DNA from: Granulicella arctica | GTDB taxonomy: Bacteria; Acidobacteriota; Terriglobia; Terriglobales; Acidobacteriaceae | NCBI RefSeq assembly: GCF_013410065.1 | Contig: NZ_JACCCW010000002.1 | Span: forward strand, 2,080,888-2,144,887 | Direction: 5' to 3' | DNA: 64,000 bases | In this document: positions 17,922 to 26,811 of the stretch, piece by piece | How positions within the stretch are numbered: the first letter of the stretch is position 1 | Layout: each line of letters starts with the position of its first letter | Made by a program: the position numbers and the translations under genes | The notes under the pieces: model-generated | Told to the model about the DNA's origin: nothing | Database searches by the model: none | The model's input: only the letters and a program-made list of their open reading frames with translations

Positions 17922-18713
17922 ATGATTGAAACTCACCAAAACTCATCTCGCGTTCTCGGCGTCATCCCCGCTCGCCTCGCCTCCACCCGCCTGCCCCGCA
18001 AGGTCCTCCGCCAGATCGCCGGACGCCCCATGCTCGCCTGGGTCGTCGAAGCCGCCCGCGCCTGCCCCCAGCTCGACAATCTCATCGTCGCCACCGACTC
18101 CGACGAGGTCGCCGATCTCTGCCGGCAAAATAACTGGCCCGTCCAGATAACCTCGCCCGACCTCCCCAGCGGCTCCGATCGCGTCCACGCCGTGGCCCAG
18201 CTCTACCCAGCCGACATCTACGTCAACATCCAGGGCGACGAACCCCTCCTCCGCGCCGAGCACCTCACTGCGCTCCTCCGCCCCTTCAACCAACCCCACG
18301 TCGACGTCACGACCCTCAAAGTCCGCTGCACCGAGGCCAACATCCATAATCCCAATGCCGTCAAGGTCGTAACCGCCGCCGATGGCCGCGCCCTCTACTT
18401 CTCCCGAGCCACCATTCCCTACGATCGGGACGCCGCAGGCGCCACCTATTGGAAGCACATCGGCCTCTACGCCTATCGCAAGGCTGCCCTCGACCGCTTC
18501 CCCACTCTACCCACCAGCACCCTCGAAACCACCGAGCGCCTCGAACAGCTCCGCTTCCTCGAAAACGGCCTCAGCCTCTACGTTGAGCCCACCGACTTCG
18601 ACACCATCGGCGTCGACACCGAAGCCGACCTCCAACACGTAGAAGCCTTACTCCTCGCCGCCACCGCTAGCTCCGCCGCAACCCCAACTCACGCCAAAAA
18701 ACTGTCATCCTGA
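17922..18713 (+). CDS. kdsB: 3-deoxy-manno-octulosonate cytidylyltransferase
   Basis: 263 aa. Motifs: VLGVIPARLASTRLPRKVL (nucleotide binding), IVATDSDEV, LPSGSDRVHA, INIQGDEP-type YVNIQGDEPLL and the C-terminal IGVDTEADLQHVE. The enzyme activates Kdo with CTP for LPS inner core and lipid A assembly, so the host makes Kdo-type LPS. The extra C-terminal tail (about 245-263) is Ala/Thr-rich. The last five codons and the TGA stop lie inside a dispersed intergenic repeat, so the repeat sets the protein's end. Confidence 0.95.
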   Translation: MIETHQNSSRVLGVIPARLASTRLPRKVLRQIAGRPMLAWVVEAARACPQLDNLIVATDSDEVADLCRQNNWPVQITSPDLPSGSDRVHAVAQLYPADIYVNIQGDEPLLRAEHLTALLRPFNQPHVDVTTLKVRCTEANIHNPNAVKVVTAADGRALYFSRATIPYDRDAAGATYWKHIGLYAYRKAALDRFPTLPTSTLETTERLEQLRFLENGLSLYVEPTDFDTIGVDTEADLQHVEALLLAATASSAATPTHAKKLSS

Positions 18714-18770
18714 GCGAAGTGCGAAGCACGCAGTCGAAGGACCTGCGGTTGCTTTTGCCGTTGCTTGTCC
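18696..18770 (-). repeat. Dispersed intergenic repeat, copy 1 (minus orientation)
   Basis: Same element as at 56344, 59355, 61219 and 63868, here in the opposite orientation. Core blocks read GCAACCGCAGGTCCTTCGAC, then a variable GC spacer, then TTCGCTCAGGATGACAG ending in a T run. It overlaps the last codons of kdsB and lies between kdsB and the convergent HAD gene. Confidence 0.8.
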
Positions 18771-18827
18771 TTTTGGTTGTCGTTCCGAAAACACAGCTGC
18801 GGAAGCTGCTGTTACCGTTCAGTCGCC

Positions 18828-19484
18828 CTACCGCTCCACCACCGGAAACCCCAGCACCAACTCACCAATTCCCGCCACTACCCGCAGCACCTCCAGCGAA
18901 TCCACCACCCAATCCGCCACTCCCAAATCCTCCGCTGTATGCGTCCCCAACACCCCCAGCACCCGGCAGCCCGCGGCCTTGCCCGCGCCTACCCCGGAAG
19001 GGGCATCCTCCACAACAACGCACTCCGATGGCGCAAACCCCAGCAACCCCGCCCCGCGTACATACGGCTCCGGATCGGGCTTGCCCCGCTCCACCATATC
19101 CGCGCTGATAATTCGCTCCGGCACCGGAAGCCCTGCCACCTTCAGCCGTCCCAGCATCAACCGATGCGTCGCCGAGGTCACAATCGCCCACCGCTCGGGC
19201 GGAAGCGACTTCAGCAGCTCCCGCACCCCCGGCAGCACCTTCAGGTCCTCCGTATCGGCGATCTCCATGTCTTCGATCACCCGCAAACCCTCCGCCGCAT
19301 CGATATCCGGCCGCAGCTCCCGAATAATATCGATCGCCCGCTTCCCATGAGGAATCTCAAAGTTCTCAGGGTCCGGCAGCCCATAGATCGCCGCCCACCG
19401 CCGCCAGCACCGATTAACCGAACCGATGGAGCTAATCAGCACCCCATCCATATCGAACAACAACCCCTTCGTCTCAACCCTCAC
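18828..19484 (-). CDS. HAD-superfamily hydrolase (phosphatase/phosphoglucomutase-like)
   Basis: 218 aa. HAD motif I is LLFDMDGVLISS at 8-19 with both Asp, motif II is IVTSAT, motif III Lys is in GKPDPEPYV and motif IV is VVEDAPSGV. The cap is the small helical C1 type (about 20-90). The family covers sugar-phosphate phosphatases and beta-phosphoglucomutases. The start (ATG 19484) overlaps the stop of the GyrI-like gene by 4 nt, so it is the last gene of the manC/phosphohexomutase operon. A sugar-phosphate substrate is likely by context. Confidence 0.85.
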   Translation of the reverse strand: MRVETKGLLFDMDGVLISSIGSVNRCWRRWAAIYGLPDPENFEIPHGKRAIDIIRELRPDIDAAEGLRVIEDMEIADTEDLKVLPGVRELLKSLPPERWAIVTSATHRLMLGRLKVAGLPVPERIISADMVERGKPDPEPYVRGAGLLGFAPSECVVVEDAPSGVGAGKAAGCRVLGVLGTHTAEDLGVADWVVDSLEVLRVVAGIGELVLGFPVVER

Positions 19485-19915
19485 CGAACCCCCACATGCA
19501 CTGTCACGACGCCGTCTACGCCATACCTATCGAAGTCAGCATCATATAAGCGATCGAGCGGCGTTGCCCAAGCCTCACTCCACGCCTCGAACACACCCAT
19601 CGGCAACTCGCCTGTAGCCCGCAACACCGCGAACCGTCCCGCCGCAATCTGAACCTTTTTCATCCCTTTAGCCACTCGCACATCGCCATCCACCGCACAC
19701 CCGATTACCACTGTATATGGGGCGTTGAAATCCCCCTCGTACTCGCAATATATGCAGTAGACCGAATCGTTTCGCCGCCCTTCGATCGCCTGCGCCCCAC
19801 CCATCGTAAGAAATCTACGCCAGAGATCCCCAATAAGCTCAGGAGTCGCATTCGACACCCGCGCAAAGATTCCCGCTACCGTGAACGCCCTCTCCTCGAG
19901 AATCTCATAGCTCAA
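19481..19915 (-). CDS. GyrI-like (effector-binding/SOUL-type) small molecule binding domain protein
   Basis: 144 aa, starting at TTG 19915, which overlaps the stop of the phosphohexomutase gene. The longer reading frame upstream only shadows that gene. The start SYEILEERAFTVAGIFARVS matches the first strand of GyrI-like domains, and VYCIYCEYEGDFNAPYTVVI follows in mid-protein. These free-standing domains bind small hydrophobic or cationic molecules. No DNA-binding domain is attached. It is coupled on both sides (phosphohexomutase upstream, HAD downstream). Its role in the GDP-mannose operon is unknown. Confidence 0.65.
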   Translation of the reverse strand: MSYEILEERAFTVAGIFARVSNATPELIGDLWRRFLTMGGAQAIEGRRNDSVYCIYCEYEGDFNAPYTVVIGCAVDGDVRVAKGMKKVQIAAGRFAVLRATGELPMGVFEAWSEAWATPLDRLYDADFDRYGVDGVVTVHVGVR

Positions 19916-21351
19916 GCCGCGCCACCGGCCAGCACAAACGTCCGCGCAGCTTCCAGCACCTTCTCCACCGACTCTACCGAGCAGCTCTCGCAGTACACCC
20001 GCAGCAACGGCTCCGTCCCTGAAGCCCGCAGCAGCAACCACGTCTCCGCCGCATTCGGTTTACCCATACAGGTGTCGTTCTCAAGAAAGAACTTGATCCC
20101 GTCCATCGTCTCCACCCGCAGCACCTTCAGCCCGGCGATCTCCGCCCCGACCGTCATCGCACCCGCACGCGCAATCGCCGATTGCTTCAGCGCCTCATCG
20201 ATGTGCATATCGATCCGCCCATACTGGTGCTCGCCGAACTCCTCCTGCAACGCCGCCACCAACTCCCCAAGCGTCTTCTTCTCGTCCGCCATCACCTGCG
20301 CCAGCAGCAGAGAGTTCAGCATCCCATCCCGCTCCGGCAGATGTTTGCTGATCCCAACTCCACCCGATTCCTCGCCACCAATCAGAATCTCCTTCTCCAA
20401 CATCAGATCGCACACATACTTGAAGCCGATCCCATGCTCATAGAGAGTACGCCCATACTTCGCCGCAATCCGGTCCAGCATCTTCGTCGTGTTGAACGCC
20501 CGCGTCACCGCCCCCGGCCACTTCTTTCGCTCGAGCAGCCACTTCAGCAGCACCGAGAAGATCTTGTGCGCATCCACCACATTTCCGTGCTCATCCACAG
20601 CGCCAATCCGGTCCGCATCCCCGTCCGTCACCAGCCCCGCATCACATTTGTCCGCGACAACGCGCACCCGCGTCTCCGCAATATGCGGCATGATCGGCTC
20701 CGGGTTGATCCCCGGAAACGCCGGGTTGATCTCATTCCGCATCTCCACAAACGGAACCCCTGCCTTCGTGAAGATTCCCGCGATCACCCCGCGCCCCGCG
20801 CCGTACATCGTGTCAATTAAGAACCGGTACCCCGAAGCCTTGATCGCCTCCAGGTCCACAAATCGCGTAATCGCCGCAATATAGTCCGGGTTGAAGTCAA
20901 CTTCTTCAATCTTCCCGGGAACAGCCGCCACCGGCAGCTCCTTCTCCAGATATCCTTCAATCGCCGAGATGATCGCCGGCCGGCCCGACCCGCCATAACT
21001 GGCCTTGTACTTCACCCCGTTCCACTCAGCAGGATTATGGCTCGACGTAATCATCACGCCGCCCGCCGCCTTCCGCTCTCGCACCGCATACGACAGCGCC
21101 GGAGTCGGCGTAATGTCATTCGCCAGCGCGACCGGAATCCCTGCCTTCGCCAGCACCTCCGCCACCACCTTCGCAAAGCTCCGCGATCCAAAACGCGTGT
21201 CATACCCGATGCACACGCCGCCCTTCGCATCCTCCTGCTCGATCACATAATGCGCAATCGCTGCAGACGCCACCCGCACATTCGCGTACGTAAAGTCATC
21301 GGCAATAATGCCTCGCCATCCATCCGTCCCAAACTTCACCGCAGTCGTCAT
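19912..21351 (-). CDS. Phosphoglucomutase/phosphomannomutase family protein
   Basis: 479 aa. All four alpha-D-phosphohexomutase loops are visible: phosphoserine loop MITSSHNPAEWNG, metal loop VTDGDADRIGAVD, sugar loop GGEESGGVGI and phosphate loop RASGTEPLLRVY. The enzyme interconverts hexose 6- and 1-phosphates. Next to manC (26 nt upstream on the same strand) its likely role is making mannose-1-phosphate for GDP-mannose. Glucose-1-P or GlcN-1-P activity is also possible. The GyrI-like gene overlaps its stop. Confidence 0.9.
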   Translation of the reverse strand: MTTAVKFGTDGWRGIIADDFTYANVRVASAAIAHYVIEQEDAKGGVCIGYDTRFGSRSFAKVVAEVLAKAGIPVALANDITPTPALSYAVRERKAAGGVMITSSHNPAEWNGVKYKASYGGSGRPAIISAIEGYLEKELPVAAVPGKIEEVDFNPDYIAAITRFVDLEAIKASGYRFLIDTMYGAGRGVIAGIFTKAGVPFVEMRNEINPAFPGINPEPIMPHIAETRVRVVADKCDAGLVTDGDADRIGAVDEHGNVVDAHKIFSVLLKWLLERKKWPGAVTRAFNTTKMLDRIAAKYGRTLYEHGIGFKYVCDLMLEKEILIGGEESGGVGISKHLPERDGMLNSLLLAQVMADEKKTLGELVAALQEEFGEHQYGRIDMHIDEALKQSAIARAGAMTVGAEIAGLKVLRVETMDGIKFFLENDTCMGKPNAAETWLLLRASGTEPLLRVYCESCSVESVEKVLEAARTFVLAGGAA

Positions 21352-21377
21352 AATCCTATCTTTCTATCGACGAATCT

Positions 21378-22514
21378 CTAAATAAGTTCATGCCGGCCGG
21401 CCTCGGTCAACGCCTTGACCACCCTGCCCACATCCTGCGAATGCGCTCGCGTCGTAATCAACAACGAGTCCTCCGTCTCCACCACCACCAGGTCGTCTAC
21501 CCCCAGCAGCACCACCGCCTTGCCCGGTGCAAACACATAGTTCCTGTGCGCCTCGAGCGCCAGGCTCTTCCCCGCTTCCACCACATTGGCCCCACCGCAG
21601 CCCGTCAGCGCCGGAATATCCATCTGGTGCTCATGCAGTGCCGCCCACGATCCCAGATCCTTCCATCCAAAATCCGCCGGGAGACAATAAATCTCGGACT
21701 TCAACTCGCCCTTCGCCGACCGCGGCTCCAGCACCGCATAGTCAATCGAGATGCTCTCGCACTGCGGATAAAGCTCCGCGAAAACCTCCGCAAACTGCGA
21801 CGTCCCATGCGCTGCCGCAATCTTCTCCAGCAGAGGAGCCATCGCCGGACAAAACTCCCGAATCGCGCCAACCAGCGTCCGCACGCTCCACAGAAAAATC
21901 CCGCCGTTCCAGGCATAGTTCCCCGTAGCGAGAAACTCCTCGGCCCGCTCTCTGTTCGGCTTCTCCGTAAACCGCTTCACCCGGCGTACCGGTATTCCAT
22001 CGCACGGCACAGAGGCAGCATCCATCACCTCACCCTGCTCGATGTACCCGAAACCCGTCTCCGGTCGCGTCGGCGGAACCCCCAGCACCACGATCCGGTC
22101 CCCGCTCGCCGCCAGCGCAACACCTGCCCGTACCACCTCGGTAAACCGCGCAACGTCCCCCACCACCTGATCCGACGGAAAGATCCCAATCACCGCATCC
22201 GGAGAGCGCTTCTCCAACAGAAACGCCGCCAGCGCACACGCCGGGGCCGTATTCCGCGCCGACGGCTCACTGAGAATATGGGCATCCGGGACTCCCGGCA
22301 ACTGCTCCGAGATCGTCTCCTTCAGCAGCTCATTGGTAATGACCCAGACATCCTCCATCGCACTCAGCGGCAGAAGGCGGTCCAGCGTCTGCTGAATCAT
22401 CGTGCGATCGCCGTCGAGAGCGAGCACCTGTTTCGCGCGGGCTCGGCGGCTGCGAGGCCAAAAACGCGTCCCGCTGCCGCCCGCCAGAATTACCGGAGCA
22501 AACTGAATGTTCAT
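21378..22514 (-). CDS. manC: Mannose-1-phosphate guanylyltransferase
   Basis: 378 aa from ATG 22514 (AGGGA upstream); a GTG one codon earlier is also in frame. Motifs: APVILAGGSGTRFWPRSRR (nucleotide loop), FGYIEQGE, RRVKRFTEKPNRE, YAWNGGIFLW and the C-terminal DFGWKDLGSW. It is the single-domain type without the phosphomannose isomerase extension. It makes GDP-mannose for LPS or exopolysaccharide. The phosphohexomutase gene follows 26 nt downstream, giving two consecutive steps in one operon. Confidence 0.92.
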   Translation of the reverse strand: MNIQFAPVILAGGSGTRFWPRSRRARAKQVLALDGDRTMIQQTLDRLLPLSAMEDVWVITNELLKETISEQLPGVPDAHILSEPSARNTAPACALAAFLLEKRSPDAVIGIFPSDQVVGDVARFTEVVRAGVALAASGDRIVVLGVPPTRPETGFGYIEQGEVMDAASVPCDGIPVRRVKRFTEKPNRERAEEFLATGNYAWNGGIFLWSVRTLVGAIREFCPAMAPLLEKIAAAHGTSQFAEVFAELYPQCESISIDYAVLEPRSAKGELKSEIYCLPADFGWKDLGSWAALHEHQMDIPALTGCGGANVVEAGKSLALEAHRNYVFAPGKAVVLLGVDDLVVVETEDSLLITTRAHSQDVGRVVKALTEAGRHELI

Positions 22515-22540
22515 CACTTCCCTGTCTTCTCAGCCGCCCG

Positions 22541-22567
22541 TTCCCGAGCGCCGTAAGCTCTCGGGAA
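22541..22567. other. Hairpin between aspC and manC
   Basis: TTCCCGAG pairs with CTCGGGAA (8 bp, 11-nt loop) in the 72-nt gap between two minus-strand genes. No T run follows. It may be a weak terminator for the aminotransferase gene or a leader hairpin of the manC transcript. Confidence 0.35.
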
Positions 22568-22586
22568 GTGACGCATCTCCGAGAGC

Positions 22587-23783
22587 CTACGAACTTAGCC
22601 CGGCAAAATACTCGCGCATGCGTTTCACGCCCTCGTCCACCACATCATGCGATACCGCGTACGACAACCGGATATGATCCGTCGTCCCAAACGCCTCGCC
22701 CGGAACCACCACCACATGCGCCTCGCTCAACAGCTTCGCCGCAATATCGGAGGCAGACTTGATCCCACCCTTGCCGAAGAAGCTGCTCACATTCGGATAC
22801 ACATAGAACGCGCCCTGCGGCACCGTGCACGTCATCCCCGGAATCGTCTCAAACCCTGCCAGCACCCGGTCGCGCAGCTTGATGTAATCCGCCCGCATCT
22901 CCGAAACGCACTCCTGCGATCCTGTCAGCGCCGCAATCGAAGCCCGTTGCACCATGCTCGCCGTGTTCGACGTGCTCTGCGACTGCAACTTGCTCATCGC
23001 AGCGATAATCGGCTTTGGTCCCAGCGCAAAACCTGCGCGCCAGCCCGTCATCGCATACGTCTTCGACAACGATCCGAGCACCACCACATGCTCCTTGCAG
23101 TCCGTAAACGAACCGCCGCTCACCACCTGCCCCGTAAACGTCAGGTAGACATAACACTCATCGAGCAGGCAATAGATGCCATGCTTATGCGCCAGGCGAA
23201 CAATCGCCTCCAGATCCTCCGGCGACACCACCGCGCCCGAAGGATTCGACGGCGTATTCAACACAATCGCCTTCGTCCGAGGCGTAATCGCCGCCTCGAT
23301 CATCTTCGCCGTAACCCGGAAGTTCTCCTCCTCATGGCTCTCGACGAACACCGGCACACCGCCCGCATACTGAATGATGTCCTTGAACGACACCCAGTAC
23401 GGCACCGGCAGAATCACCTCGTCGCCATGGTCCACCAGCACTTGGATCGCATTGAACAGTGCCAGCTTGCCGCCCGTCGTGAACACGCACTCGTCCGGCG
23501 TGTAGTTCGACCCGAAGTCCGCCGCATGACGATCCACGATCGCCTTTCGCACCTCAGGGATGCCGGCCACGTTCGTATACCGCGTAAAATTGTTCTCGAT
23601 CGCCTCGATCGCCGCGTCCTTGATGTGCCGCGGAGTCGCAAAGTGCGGCTCGCCCGCACCGAAATCCGCCAGGTTTACGCCCTCCGACTTCAGCTTCAAC
23701 GCCGCCGCCGTGATCGCCATGGTTGCAGAAACTTCAATGCGGCCGATACGGTCCGCAAACACCTTGGTTGCTGTTGTGCTCAT
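22587..23783 (-). CDS. aspC: Class I aminotransferase (aspartate aminotransferase)
   Basis: 398 aa. PLP fold-type I features: the N-terminal FGAGEPHFATPRHI, TTGGKLALFNA, NTPSNPSGAV, LLDECYVYLTF (Asp and Tyr) and the Schiff-base Lys in SLSKTYAMTGWRAGF, then an Arg near the C-terminus (HIRLSYAVS). This is the Thermus/Bacillus-type (I-gamma/Ib) aspartate aminotransferase pattern. It links aspartate/glutamate and oxaloacetate/2-oxoglutarate. AGGG lies 6 nt before the ATG. Broad or prephenate-type specificity is possible. Confidence 0.9.
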   Translation of the reverse strand: MSTTATKVFADRIGRIEVSATMAITAAALKLKSEGVNLADFGAGEPHFATPRHIKDAAIEAIENNFTRYTNVAGIPEVRKAIVDRHAADFGSNYTPDECVFTTGGKLALFNAIQVLVDHGDEVILPVPYWVSFKDIIQYAGGVPVFVESHEEENFRVTAKMIEAAITPRTKAIVLNTPSNPSGAVVSPEDLEAIVRLAHKHGIYCLLDECYVYLTFTGQVVSGGSFTDCKEHVVVLGSLSKTYAMTGWRAGFALGPKPIIAAMSKLQSQSTSNTASMVQRASIAALTGSQECVSEMRADYIKLRDRVLAGFETIPGMTCTVPQGAFYVYPNVSSFFGKGGIKSASDIAAKLLSEAHVVVVPGEAFGTTDHIRLSYAVSHDVVDEGVKRMREYFAGLSS

Positions 23784-24195
23784 AGCCCTAGTGTTTCAGA
23801 TTTGCCCCCCAAAATAAAGCACCCATAAAGAACCATTACTAATCTCCCTGGTAGTAATCTCCCTGAGCAAATATTCTCCACTCCAACCGGTCACTAAAGG
23901 ATTCATGAGGTCGGCACTTCAGTCTCTCCCCAAGACAAAAGCACACGCAAGCAGGTAAGAAGTCAGTTTGAATTGGTTAGAGCGTCAAACGGTCACCCCC
24001 CGGAAAAGGCTTCCAGATGTCCGGAATTGGCCGAAAGCGGTCCGCACGCTCCGAACTACAAAGCATCAGAGAACAGTCGTTCATGCGAGACTGTCTGCAA
24101 CGCCGACGCTCTCTCGCCAATGAGTATGAGCCCTGCCCCATCGGAATACATCTTTGATAGAACGGCTTGAGGACCAGGAGATGTAAGTTAGCTCT
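23784..24195. other. 412-nt gap without a clear gene
   Basis: No coding pattern, hairpin terminator or RNA gene is seen. A 65-codon open frame at 23973-24170 has unusual composition and no family match. The stretch marks the change from high-GC core genes to the less GC-rich accessory region and may hold the promoter of the following nucleotidyltransferase gene. Confidence 0.4.
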
Positions 24196-24987
24196 ATGAC
24201 GCGGGATGGTCTCGACGCTGAAGGCTATATCGAAATCTGCTGCGCGGTCGAAAAAATTTCGCCCGTCTATCGACCAGTCCTGGACGACAGCATCGCTCTT
24301 CTAACATCGACCTTCGAAGCCCGGTTACACGGCATCTACCTGTATGGAAGTGTCGCAACAGGCCATGCTCGGCTAGGGAAATCCGATATCGATCTTCTCG
24401 TTATCTTCAGCAACCCCATCTCGGATCCAGACCAAGCCAAAATCAAGCATGTTGCAAAGAACCTCTCCGCGTCCTACCAGTCATGCGTACGGGAGATCGG
24501 GATTGGAGCCGCACCGCTCCAGGAAGCCCTCAGCAAGGAGAGTCTCCCAGGGTTAGGCTGCTTCATCAAACACCTTTGTGTCTGCGTAGCAGGAGAAGAC
24601 ATCCGCCCGCTCTTGCCCAAATTTCGTCCATCCATCGAGGTCGCTCGCGGATTCAACGGAGATTACGCAATCGATACGCAAGCCACGCTGAACGAGCTGG
24701 GGGAAACAAATCAGCCGGCAATCGCACAAGCCGTAATGCGTCGGATCTGCCGCAAGACAGTACGCACAGGATTTAGCCTCGTAATGCCGCGCCTGGGTCG
24801 CTGGACAACAGAGCTCGAGACCTCATTCGAATACTTCTGCCGTTACTATCCCGAGAAGCGGACCAGTATGACCCTGATCCTCGACTGGATACAGCGACCA
24901 CCGGAAGATAAGACTGAATTCCTGCGAACGGTAACGCCGCTGGCTGAATGGCTCACCACCGAGTTTGACCGGGTTATTGGTCATTAG
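24196..24987 (+). CDS. Nucleotidyltransferase, aminoglycoside adenylyltransferase-like
   Basis: 263 aa. The N-terminal NTase fold shows GIYLYGSVATGHARLGKSDI then DLLVIF, which gives the GS...DxD metal and nucleotide site (about 50-75). The C-terminal half is helical, as in ANT(3'')/ANT(9) enzymes, but the sequence is too divergent to name a drug. Such enzymes transfer AMP to a hydroxyl of an aminoglycoside; environmental homologues may act on other substrates. No good Shine-Dalgarno sequence lies close to the ATG. GC content is lower than in the flanking core genes, and it stands alone on the plus strand. Confidence 0.75.
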   Translation: MTRDGLDAEGYIEICCAVEKISPVYRPVLDDSIALLTSTFEARLHGIYLYGSVATGHARLGKSDIDLLVIFSNPISDPDQAKIKHVAKNLSASYQSCVREIGIGAAPLQEALSKESLPGLGCFIKHLCVCVAGEDIRPLLPKFRPSIEVARGFNGDYAIDTQATLNELGETNQPAIAQAVMRRICRKTVRTGFSLVMPRLGRWTTELETSFEYFCRYYPEKRTSMTLILDWIQRPPEDKTEFLRTVTPLAEWLTTEFDRVIGH

Positions 24988-25196
24988 GGATTTGATTCGA
25001 CACGTCTCGCGGCCGGAGCGAAGCGACAATTCAAACTAACCCGCTACCCGCAAGCAATCCACATTGCTGTCCTGCTCCTCATTGTGGCACCAAGTCGCGA
25101 GCACAGGAGCATTACCTTCCCGAATACCGCGCCACCCTGCCAGTTGAGAAAAGAGCGGCCTCTAAGCAGCCGAATCTTCTCCATTCCTTCGCGGCT

Positions 25197-26336
25197 TCAG
25201 TGCACCAACCGCTTCGCGACAGGAAGAGACAAAGTGATGCTCGTCCCGCTCATACCAGTGTCTGTGCAGCTGGTCAGCGCAACCCGTCCGCCGTGCTTCT
25301 CTACAAGCTGCTTCGTCACCCAAAGTCCTATACCCGTGCCAAGGTTGCCCTTTGTCGTAAAGAAGGGTTCAAAGACCTTTGTCAGATGCTCCTGTTCGAT
25401 CCCTGCGCCTTGGTCCCGCACCAGAACCTCAATACCTCCTTCAAGGTTTGCGGCTTCCTGTATCTGAATGTGGAGCAATCCGCCTTCGGGCATCGCATCG
25501 ATGGAGTTCGAAATAATATTCGAGAAGACCTGCACCAGTTCACCCCGGCTGGCCATCACAGGACGACGATCGTCAAAGATGGTTTTGACCACGATGTGCC
25601 TGTTCTCCAGCTTTGAATGATAGACCGTCAGGATATCGGTGAGGACATGGTGGAGATAGACCTCAACCGGTGCCCCGGTATCGCGATAGTAGCCGAGCGT
25701 CTGCCGCGCAATGTGCGAAACCCGCTCAATCTCTGCCTCCGCAGTCAGCAAGTATCCCCTCGCTTCGCTACCAAGTTCGCCGCTGGTTCGCGCGAGGTAG
25801 AGGAGATTGATCACCGATTCCAGCGGGTTGTTGATCTCGTGCGCAATAGTCGCGGCCATGCGTCCCATCGTGGCGATCTTATCGGCCTGGATCAGCCGCT
25901 GTTCGAGCTGCTTCCGGTCAGAGATGTTCCGGGCAATCTTGGAGCTTCCAATAATGACATTCTCACTGTTTCTGACCGGGGAGATGGTCAGCGAAACGTC
26001 GATCGTCTCTCCGTTTTTCTTGAGCCTGACCGTCTCATAATGATTGATCCGTTCGCCCGCCTTCAGCTTGCGCAAGATGTCGGCTTCGTCCTCATGCAGG
26101 TATTCGGGGATCAGTTCAAGAATCGAGTGACCGACAATCTCCTCTTCCGTATAGCCGAACATCCGGCATGCAGCCTCATTCCAGCTCGTGATAATGCCGT
26201 CGAGATTCTTGCTCAAAATGGCATCCTCCGAAGACTCGATGATGGCTGCAAGGCGAAAGCGCGCCTCATCTTCGGGATTCAACTGAAAGTTGGAAGCCAC
26301 ATAGCTCCTGGAAAGGCCGGTACAACTTTCGAGCAT
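25197..26336 (-). CDS. PAS-domain sensor histidine kinase (orphan, cytoplasmic)
   Basis: 379 aa from ATG 26336, chosen for AAGGA six bases upstream; the frame continues to a TTG at 26402. A PAS domain spans about 25-145 (AIIESSEDAILSKNLDGIIT). The H-box is TIAHEINNPLESVINLLYLA with His166. The ATPase domain has the N-box FSNIISNSIDAMPEGG, G1 VRDQGAGI, F-box FEPFFTTK and G2 GTGIGLWV. There is no membrane segment, so it senses a cytoplasmic signal. No response regulator is adjacent. The partner is unknown. Confidence 0.92.
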   Translation of the reverse strand: MLESCTGLSRSYVASNFQLNPEDEARFRLAAIIESSEDAILSKNLDGIITSWNEAACRMFGYTEEEIVGHSILELIPEYLHEDEADILRKLKAGERINHYETVRLKKNGETIDVSLTISPVRNSENVIIGSSKIARNISDRKQLEQRLIQADKIATMGRMAATIAHEINNPLESVINLLYLARTSGELGSEARGYLLTAEAEIERVSHIARQTLGYYRDTGAPVEVYLHHVLTDILTVYHSKLENRHIVVKTIFDDRRPVMASRGELVQVFSNIISNSIDAMPEGGLLHIQIQEAANLEGGIEVLVRDQGAGIEQEHLTKVFEPFFTTKGNLGTGIGLWVTKQLVEKHGGRVALTSCTDTGMSGTSITLSLPVAKRLVH

Positions 26337-26503
26337 AGTCCTTATTTGTCGGCTGCGCGACAGAGTCGTTTCGGGCACATTCTGTGAGAAGCCTGAGAGC
26401 AACGGGGAATCTGATATGCTGCCTGCGCTTCAAGAACCTTCCCTAAGCCCAAACATTTCTAAACGTTATCAACGCGGCGAAAAAGAGTCGATCACTCCGT
26501 TTC

Positions 26504-26686
26504 TTGGCAGGAGCGCACATTGCATGGCATATCCCTGGCTGGTTCGATGCGAGTGGACACTTCACCTTATGGGACGGAACCAAAGGGCTATACACCTCGC
26601 ATGAGGATTATTTTGAAGACTTTCCTCAAATGCGGCCAGGAAATCACCTCATTACCGAGACTGGCGTGGATTTGTGGTTGTGCTGA
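26504..26686 (+). pseudogene. Probable remnant of an amidase-effector-like (Tae4/NlpC-P60-type) gene
   Basis: In one frame the stretch reads AHIAWHIPGWFDASGHFTLW followed by DGTKGLYTSHEDYFEDF and ends at TGA 26686. The GHFTLWDG pattern resembles the catalytic-His segment near the C-terminus of T6SS amidase effectors of the Tae4 type. The upstream part that should carry the catalytic Cys is missing in all three frames. A short real protein starting at TTG 26504 is possible. Similarity is judged by eye and is weak evidence. The surrounding 26337-26811 gap holds nothing else recognisable. Confidence 0.3.
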
Positions 26687-26811
26687 CATGAAGGTTAGTT
26701 AACCTGAGCTGGCCTTGCCTCCTCGAATCGTCCCCATAACCTGCTCCAATGCGCCACGTCGAGGCTAGAGGTAGCTTATACCCAGAAATACCTCCATCAC
26801 CGCACTGCGCG

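Noticed and set aside
23973..24170. 65-codon plus-strand frame in the gap before the nucleotidyltransferase gene
   Set aside because: Unusual composition, no ribosome site and no recognised domain.
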